From: Sycobia sp. Sy_11
Lineage: Eukaryota > Arthropoda > Insecta > Hymenoptera > Epichrysomallidae
Assembly (NCBI GenBank): GCA_018907035.1
Contig: JACCIC010000288.1
Coordinates: forward strand, 107,501 to 171,500
Direction: 5' to 3'
Length of the DNA stretch: 64,000 bases
Made by a program: the position numbers and the translations under genes. Position 1 is the first letter of the stretch. Each line of letters opens with the position of its first letter. This document shows, one piece after another, positions 57,768 to 64,000 of the stretch. The notes below the pieces were generated by a model. The model was not told where the DNA came from. It saw nothing but the letters and a program-made list of their open reading frames with translations, and did not search any database.

Positions 57768-58734
57768 TGATATTTCTCAAAATATGTACAGTTAGAAATA
57801 TAAATAGTAGGTTATATATACAAATATATGTTGCATTAAGATCACCTATAACCTATAATATTTACTGAGAAACTGTGGGAGGAAATTTTTTTTTTTTTTG
57901 TTGAAAGTAAAATATTAATAATTGCACTGTTTTACATAAAAATATTATTTTAACTCTATTAAGATGATATTAAATAATTATTACTTTTGACAAATACAAG
58001 CAATGGCAAGGCCGTTAACGTACTGTCTATGTGGAATAGTTAGTCGATTACCGTTATGTAAGTAACTATTCTCTAGCGACAAAAGGATCACTCGCACGAG
58101 TTATTCGCTACGTGTAGTAGTAAGTACCTTTAAGAAACGACTAGTGAGAGCTCTACGCTCCACGCACCCGCACACACATAAATAACGAACTAATTGGAAC
58201 TATACATATACACGTATAAAATTGCAAACGATCGACATATTTTTATGCAATTTGCTTTATTTCGAATTTTCTTGAGCCTCATTTCCAATCTATGCGCAAC
58301 AATTGAAACTGCCACGGATTATTGCAATTTCCCAAACAGACGCATGTAACTGCCGTGCGAATATTGTAACAGGTGTTTGTAAACAGTCGTGGGACGATCG
58401 ATCCTCGGAATCAGAAGACATCAAGCGGCCAGCTCCGAAATCTCGTCGAGAATAATAAAGCGCTATAGAGACGGACCAGAATGGAAAGTGATTGCATAAG
58501 CTCCGAAGTTATATGGGCTCATTGTTGGATTTCTCGCGACTATATGGCTACTGCATGTATATAGATATATAATAGATCAATGTGGCGTATAGTGTAGTAG
58601 ATATCGCGCTGTATTTGGTGTGGGCACGTATATAAGAAAAGGGGAGGGGGAGATATAAATGCCGATTTTCACGGGAGCTGTAATTGGAATGCTGCACCTT
58701 ATCCACATCCCCCCGCCGAGCGGTATTCGCACCA

Positions 58735-58737
<3 letters not shown>
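57768..58737. other. Gene-less stretch, AT-rich then balanced
   Basis: AT-rich to about 58000. The part at 58260-58540 is repeat-free and balanced. No gene is seen. Confidence 0.55.

Positions 58738-58790
<53 letters not shown>
58738..58790. repeat. (TA)n microsatellite
   Basis: Perfect TA array of about 53 bp; the first of five within 1.1 kb. Confidence 0.98.
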
Positions 58791-58795
<5 letters not shown>

Positions 58796-59098
58796 TATAG
58801 AATGAGATTCGAGCCTGGCCCGCTGTCCCAAGCTATTCTTTCGGAGAGAGTTCTGCAACGCTCGGGCTATAATAGAATAAATGCGCTGGCGCGAAAAGAG
58901 AATTCGCTCGGAATTCGCATCCATATCTCGGGCTTGTCTGTCCTTGTTGCGGAATATTATATCGTTTCTGCGAATCGGCTCGCCGGGTATTGCAGTCGAG
59001 GGCGAAACTCCTAAAAAAGAACATCGAGGGGCGGGGCTGGCGGGATAAGGAACCTATTTGAGCAGGCGGTGCGGGGCTGCGCACATTGTACAAGCCTC

Positions 59099-59101
<3 letters not shown>

Positions 59102-59154
<53 letters not shown>
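59102..59154. repeat. (TA)n microsatellite
   Basis: Perfect TA array of about 53 bp. Confidence 0.98.
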
Positions 59155-59159
<5 letters not shown>

Positions 59160-59348
59160 GTATATGTCAAGAGACAGCATCGTCGATATCGCGCGCCGTT
59201 CGTACATTGGGTATCATTGTTATTGTAATATATATATATAAAGTGTGTCGACTGTCAAATACATTGTTTATTAATAAAGTATAAACATTAGTAGATCAAG
59301 ATTGAAAATTATTTAAATGTTTGCAACACTATGACGCGGACGACTCAA

Positions 59349-59351
<3 letters not shown>

Positions 59352-59394
<43 letters not shown>
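59352..59394. repeat. (TA)n microsatellite
   Basis: Perfect TA array of about 43 bp. Confidence 0.98.
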
Positions 59395-59397
<3 letters not shown>

Positions 59398-59529
59398 CAT
59401 ATCATATAAAGTGCAACGTCGTTGCCAAGCCGAGTGCATTGGAATATACTCCTGTGTCCTTTAATTAAACACGAACACAGTAAGTTTCTAAACTTGATTA
59501 ATCTCGTACTATATACCGGTAATATTCCG

Positions 59530-59531
<2 letters not shown>

Positions 59532-59586
<55 letters not shown>
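59532..59586. repeat. (TA)n microsatellite
   Basis: Perfect TA array of about 55 bp. Confidence 0.98.
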
Positions 59587-59592
<6 letters not shown>

Positions 59593-59828
59593 TCGAAACC
59601 GTCCGGGGACAAAGTTCACAGAGACCCTCTCTATATGCGGTTTCGTTTTATCTGTTGAGGACAGGCTACGCGATATAATAAGGATGGCAGAGGAGGGCGG
59701 GGAGCTGGCTCTTGTCCGTGGTTCGGATTCAGCGAGTTAGCTCTGATTATAATTCTATAATACACAATAGTGGAATCGCGTGTAAAGTTTTCGTCTATAC
59801 CCTCTGGAATTAGTAAACGCATTTCTTT

Positions 59829-59851
59829 AATATATATATATATATATATAT
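59829..59851. repeat. (TA)n microsatellite, short
   Basis: TA array of about 23 bp, 95 bp before the foldback element. Confidence 0.96.
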
Positions 59852-59946
59852 TGATACTGTGTATGGTCTATCAATTAGTCTCTCCTTTTCGACTTTTATT
59901 AATAGAAAATTCGAATTAAAAATTGTACTTATGTCGACTGTTCTGG

Positions 59947-60170
59947 ATTAAATTAATAAATATTTTTATCGGTCTTACAGCCTTTATAATATAATATATT
60001 AGCTAAAATAATGACAGTCATACTGTTCTTGTTTATATTCACCTCCGAAGAATCTGAAATAAAATACAATAAATTATATTAAAAATAAAAATAAAATAAT
60101 AAATAAAAAAAATAAAAATAATAAACACAATATTCTATGTTAGTAAGGATAAACTTACTGCCCCCACCAC
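59947..60170 (+). repeat. Left inverted arm of the foldback element
   Basis: It pairs with the right arm over nearly its whole length. The imperfect positions, including CAGCCTTTA against CAGTCTTTC and CCTCCGAAGAATC against CCCCAGAATC, suggest an old insertion. Confidence 0.85.
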
Positions 60171-60273
60171 CTTAAATTTAGATTCACCTCTGTTGTCCGA
60201 CGTCTTGAACCACTACTTTATTTTTTAATTAGTTTATCTCAATTAGTTTATTCTCAGAAACTAAACTAATTGA

Positions 60274-60509
60274 GTTAGTGAGGGCAGTAATTTTGTCCTT
60301 CACTAACATAGAATATTGTTTTTATTATTTTTATTTTATTTATTATTTTATTTTTATTTTTAATTTTTAATATAATTTATGGTATTTTATTGTATTTTAT
60401 TTCCGATTCTGGGGTGAATTTAAACAAGGACAGTCTGACTGTCATTATTTCAGCTAATATATTGTATTAGAAAGACTGTAAGACCGATAAAAATATTTAT
60501 TAATTTAAT
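60274..60509 (-). repeat. Right inverted arm of the foldback element
   Basis: This is the reverse complement of the left arm. It is slightly longer because of extra A/T-rich repeat units in the middle. Confidence 0.85.
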
Positions 60510-60872
60510 TTGATAGAAAATTCCACTAGAGTAAGCGTAGAATCGTGAATTTTAGAAAATATAACGATTTACTTAATTTAACAGAATCCATATGTATGTA
60601 CACGAATCCATATAAACAACGACGAGACGCAGACCAGTTTACAACGATAACGAACCCACGCGATACGGACGAAGTAACGCACCTGACGCATCCGCTGCGG
60701 TCCGACAGAATTTCCGAGCGAAAAGCAGAACAAAAATAAAATCGAGGAGAAAAAAAAAATCCACCGAGCGCGGATTTTTACCTGCTCGCCGAGCTACTTA
60801 TCATATACGAAGAACGTCGGACTCGCTGCAAAACAAAAAATATATAATTCACGCTCGCTTGACAAAAAAAAA

Positions 60873-60896
60873 AACACACACACACACACACACAGT
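60873..60896 (+). repeat. (CA)n microsatellite
   Basis: CA array after a poly-A run, followed by CGCGCGCGCACGCACACACA. Confidence 0.96.
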
Positions 60897-60934
60897 CAGA
60901 CGTACGCGCGCGCACGCACACACAAAAGGAACGG

Positions 60935-61204
60935 ATGTGCTCTCTCCCAAGCAGCAACAGCAACAGCAGCAGCAGCAGCAGCAGCGTCGGCAGCGGTCCC
61001 ATGCAACCTCGACCGCGTGCAGCTTCCGCAACAACAAATTCGCTCCGGCCTTCTATGCACGCGACACTGACAAAAGTGTCTTCGCCGCCGCCCCACCCCC
61101 TTTTCGCCCAGTCGCTTTTATCGACTGCCGAGCGTCGCGCTTTGAAAGTGACGCTGAATAAGAAAGAAAAAAAAAAACGAAATTGCCAAAAGAGCGAGAG
61201 ATAG
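60935..61204 (+). other. Weak ORF over a CAG repeat (serine run)
   Basis: The plus-strand frame encodes 89 residues: MCSLPSSNSN followed by a run of serines from the CAG/CAA tract (AGC in this frame), then a proline-rich part, then a basic tail ending KKRNCQKSER. Trinucleotide repeats can lie in exons, but there is no conserved domain, and minus-strand frames read the same bases as Cys, Ala or Leu runs. It is probably a non-coding repeat. Confidence 0.12.
60952..60986 (+). repeat. (CAG)n trinucleotide repeat
   Basis: CAGCAACAGCAA then seven CAG units. CAA interruptions are typical of stabilised CAG tracts. Confidence 0.97.
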
Positions 61205-61493
61205 GTAGATGGGTGTCGGGCTGGGAGGGGGGGGGGCGAGGCGCTGATTGACGCGCGGGCCCCGATGCCTGTATGCGTCTGTCGGTGCGCGCGCGTGTAG
61301 TACGGAGGCACGACTCGCCCCGTTGCGTGCGCGCTATACAATGGGAGGGGGAACGGGTATACGTGCGTCCTCGCACCCTTGCCCGCTCGTTTTGACAGAG
61401 CCTGACGAATTCTGACGAGCGGTCCGCCACCCCGTCCGCCTTCCTTCATTTTTTTTCCCTCTACTTTTTTCCTTTTTTCATGCTGTCTCTCTA

Positions 61494-61495
<2 letters not shown>
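60987..61495. other. CpG-rich gene-less stretch
   Basis: G10 near 61225 and T/C-rich sequence from 61436. A 332-codon minus frame spans it by running through CA, CAG and GA arrays, so it is not credible as a gene. Confidence 0.5.

Positions 61496-61527
<32 letters not shown>
61496..61527 (+). repeat. (CT)n microsatellite
   Basis: CT array of about 32 bp. Confidence 0.97.
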
Positions 61528-61528
<1 letters not shown>

Positions 61529-61971
61529 AAAGGGAGAGCGGTAGATAGATAAAGAGAACAATCGAAATAATAATGTGGCGCGCGAGTCTCAATCTCTCTC
61601 GGACGATCTTTTATATTGCCAGCGGACAGACAGAGAGATAGGGCGCTAATGTGTTTCGCAACGCGAAGGGTTGAGGAGGGGGGGGGAAAGGAAGAGCGGC
61701 ACGCAAGACTACGGGGGGTAGGGGGTGTGTTCGCTTTTTTATATTCAAAAAAAAAAAAAAATTTTCTTTTATACATTCTTGAGAATGTAACGTTTATTAA
61801 TACATCATTTTTGTAATAAAATCATCGTAAATAATTTCTTGTTTAAAAAAAAAACTAGGAAAAGATTTTTCCGAATAGCGTTCCAGTCGGTATTATACAG
61901 CAGTCAAAATGACGACACAAAAGAAGATGAAAGGCTTTGTCCTAGATACGTAAATAATCAAGCCTAACAAA

Positions 61972-61974
<3 letters not shown>
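61528..61974. other. Gene-less stretch
   Basis: G-rich run at 61675-61690, A14 near 61748; otherwise AT-rich. Confidence 0.6.

Positions 61975-62027
<53 letters not shown>
61975..62027 (+). repeat. (GA)n microsatellite
   Basis: Perfect GA array of about 53 bp. Confidence 0.98.
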
Positions 62028-62028
<1 letters not shown>

Positions 62029-62816
62029 ACGATAAATGAGGATGTACTTCATATAAACGTTCTCCGACACGCGGATGTATGTAAGTTTGCAAATCCGGAT
62101 TATCTCGGTAGCAACTTTATACGATGCCTTTGACGTGAAATAATTTTTATCAAGTACATAAATTTAATTCCGAATGGCGGCACTCTTTAACAATGTGACC
62201 CTTACCGATACGTATACTCTGAATTTTAACCACTAATACACTTGAATACATTCGTGGACTGGTAGGCTTGTCAAACTTTTCACTGAAATCAAAAAAATTT
62301 ACAAATTTCAAATACATATTTCCTTTAACCCTCCCCCCCTCTCATAAATAGTTTATTTCAGTCGATAAGCTGCTTGCTTGAATCAAGCAAGAACATTTCT
62401 CGAATCGAATAGATTTTCTGCTTAAAAATGAATGCTTAAAAATGCCTCTTGCCTCAAATAAATAACTTTTTAATTTATCATAAAATATTATAACGTTCAT
62501 GGAAATTGAAATAAATATGTATTTTCTTTTCTCCCCAAAATTGAAAATAATTTTATTTTTTACGTACGATGCGAGTGCGACCTTCTGATGCTGGACAAAA
62601 CCCCGAGGTTTTTAACATTATAAAACGTGTCAAAATAATTCCGATAATATATTTTTATATATCGACTTTTGCTGAATTTCAGCGAAAGTATTACAGAATG
62701 CCCTGGTAACGCCATATCTATATACCTACCGAGAGCGAACGGAAAAACTTTATACCTTTCCGGTCTCTAACTCTCAAATAAGGAATTCTCATTCACGCAC
62801 ACGCACGCGTGCGCGC
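62028..62816. other. Repeat-poor gene-less stretch
   Basis: AT-leaning DNA with the near-perfect palindrome CTTGCTTGA-A-TCAAGCAAG at 62373-62391. No gene is seen. Confidence 0.6.
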
Positions 62817-62845
62817 GCGCGCACACACACACACATGCACATGCA
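62806..62845 (+). repeat. (CG)n(CA)n alternating tract
   Basis: ACGCGTGCGCGCGCGCACAC then (AC)n and ATGCACATGCATATATA. Confidence 0.95.
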
Positions 62846-62862
62846 TATATAGAGGGTTCAAA

Positions 62863-63082
62863 GACGCACGTCCGGAAAACGCAGCCGTGAAGCACGAGGA
62901 AAGCTACGAGGGGCATCAAGGGGAAACGGCATCGCGTCTCCCAGGCCGAAAAGAGGGAGGCGGTGTCGGCGGGGGTGGCAGGTCGAATAAAATATCCTCG
63001 TCGGCTGCCCGGGGAGTGTATACGTATACGGGGGCGCCTGCCTCTTGCATCTGTTTCGGCATCTTCTCAACGGGCACTTTGT
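62863..63082 (+). other. Weak ORF segment between CA and GT arrays
   Basis: Between a CA array and a GT array, the plus frame reads FKDARPENAAVKHEESYEGH and then a Gly/Arg-rich part. The composition is protein-like and the frame is open for more than 70 codons, but third-position bias is weak (about 60% G/C) and no family is recognised. It is listed so the stretch is not left blank. Confidence 0.12.
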
Positions 63083-63110
63083 GTGTGTGTGTGTGTGTTT
63101 GTGAGAGAGA
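63080..63110 (+). repeat. (GT)n then GA tract
   Basis: GT array of about 19 bp, TTTGTG, then GAGAGAGAGA. Confidence 0.95.
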
Positions 63111-63430
63111 GATACCCGGGAGCGTCTCTTGGGCTCGTGCACGCATATGCGTATAATAATATAACGCTCTGTACTTCGTGGAGCAGCTGCCTGGCGGTCC
63201 CGGGCGCTTCTAACGGAGTTTACCTGGAATAGCGTAGTGCGGCGCGCGGGGGGGGGGTCGGGATGGCGGCGAGACGATTCTGTACCGGGCGGGTTGCATA
63301 ATTAATTCGAGACGTTTCCTGAAAGCGCTACCGCGTGCCCGTATACACGCTTTAGGCGTGTATGTGCGGAAAACGAATTTTCATGAATTATTCTTCACTA
63401 TGACCTAATTTCTTTATATCTAATTTTTAT

Positions 63431-63431
<1 letters not shown>
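63111..63431. other. Gene-less stretch
   Basis: CpG-rich with G9 near 63249; no coding sequence recognised. Confidence 0.6.

Positions 63432-63501
<70 letters not shown>
63431..63501. repeat. (CA)n then (TA)n
   Basis: ACACACACACACAC runs into a TA array of about 60 bp. Confidence 0.98.
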
Positions 63502-63504
<3 letters not shown>

Positions 63505-63627
63505 TTGACCTTTTCCATATGGATAACGGCTCATAGACTGTTCGAATATTGAAACAAATATTTGTATATTATAACGTAATATCAATGTAAAAACTTGAGA
63601 ATTTGAGGACGGGCGATTGTGGCGATG

Positions 63628-63654
63628 TACACACACACACACGCGCGCGCGCGC
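63628..63654 (+). repeat. (AC)n(GC)n alternating tract
   Basis: ACACACACACACACAC followed by GCGCGCGCGC. Confidence 0.96.
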
Positions 63655-64000
63655 CTTTGCAAATATTAGAAATATTTTTGGCACTGACCGTCAATGCTCA
63701 TCAAGCTTCTAAGCAAGCGCCAGTACGTGGAGATTACGGGCGGAGAATTTAAATGTAATCTAAAGATATTTCTCATATTAGGAAACCTTTTATATTCATA
63801 ACATCGGTCAATTATGCATGGACAGCGGGGCGGAGAAGTACCCGATAAAATGATCCATATGCTCACAAGCTCGTTATACAATCCATGATCGCTGAAACAA
63901 AATAGTCCAAAGGGGCGGGGCTCAGAAGGGGGGGGGAGTCGATAACGCGACAGAAAGACATCTAACTATCGCACATATATAAATAATGTCCTCGTTGCCT
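63655..64000. other. Gene-less end of window
   Basis: Mixed sequence with a G8 run near 63930. A 71-codon minus frame at 63666-63881 is unrecognised. Confidence 0.6.

Larger units (their letters stand above)
59947..60509. mobile_element. Foldback / MITE-like element with about 230-bp inverted arms
   Basis: The left arm (59947 to about 60170) and right arm (about 60274 to 60509) are inverted copies of each other. The outer ends begin ATTAAATTAATAAATATTTT and then TCGGTCTTACAG on both sides. The arms share GACAGTC, an A/T-only block of AAATA repeats, and TATTCTATGTTAGT at the inner end. They differ by scattered substitutions and small indels. The spacer of about 100 bp contains short AATTAGTTTA repeats that pair locally. 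There is no coding capacity, so it would be non-autonomous. The outermost bases do not identify a superfamily. No clean target-site duplication directly flanks the arms; an 11-bp repeat (ATAGAAAATTC at 59902 and 60513) lies close by but is not symmetric. Confidence 0.85.

Overview
The window looks like non-coding nuclear DNA from an animal, most likely an insect and probably hymenopteran (ant, bee or wasp). The reasons are indirect. Dinucleotide microsatellites are extremely dense: (TA)n and (GA/CT)n dominate, with (CA/GT)n third. CpG and long CGCGCG runs are common, as in Hymenoptera with little germline CpG loss. AT-rich and GC-rich patches alternate. The only recognisable protein homologies are decayed eukaryotic transposons. 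There is no sign of bacterial gene organisation. No rRNA or tRNA gene, CRISPR array or operon was recognised by eye, and no multi-exon gene could be assembled.

Layout. From 1 to about 19 kb, microsatellites are embedded in mixed-composition DNA, with a GC-rich patch at 12.3-12.65 kb and G-rich runs near 16.4 kb. From 19.4 to 30 kb the quieter stretches (19.4-20.3, 22.0-23.3, 25.2-25.8 and 26.9-28.0 kb) hold two possible small coding segments (20.3-20.5 kb and 27.6-27.8 kb, both minus strand) and a pair of perfect GC palindromes near 26.6 kb. At 30.17-30.37 kb (minus strand) lies the best coding candidate: 64 codons with 92% G/C at third positions against about 59% and 50% at first and second positions, next to a GC-rich block that could be its 5' flank. 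From 30.7 to 38.5 kb microsatellites dominate again. At 38.75-39.83 kb is a decayed non-LTR retrotransposon reverse transcriptase (minus strand), cut off by a GATA/GA microsatellite. At 42.06-42.43 kb is a decayed hAT transposase C-terminus (plus strand). From 43 to 59.9 kb are more microsatellites, several G-quadruplex motifs and long AT-rich gene-less stretches. At 59.95-60.51 kb is a foldback (MITE-like) element with inverted-repeat arms of about 225-235 bp. The last 3.5 kb holds CAG, CA, CT and TA repeats.

No set of genes here works together, and I see no convincing new multi-gene system. The points worth following up are the GC3-biased exon candidate, the three transposon relics, the very high density of (TA)n arrays, and a few unusual DNA structures: a 34-bp TA palindrome, the GC palindromes, Z-DNA-prone tracts and G-quadruplex motifs. 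Most open reading frames longer than 100 codons are translations of microsatellites and are not listed as genes.
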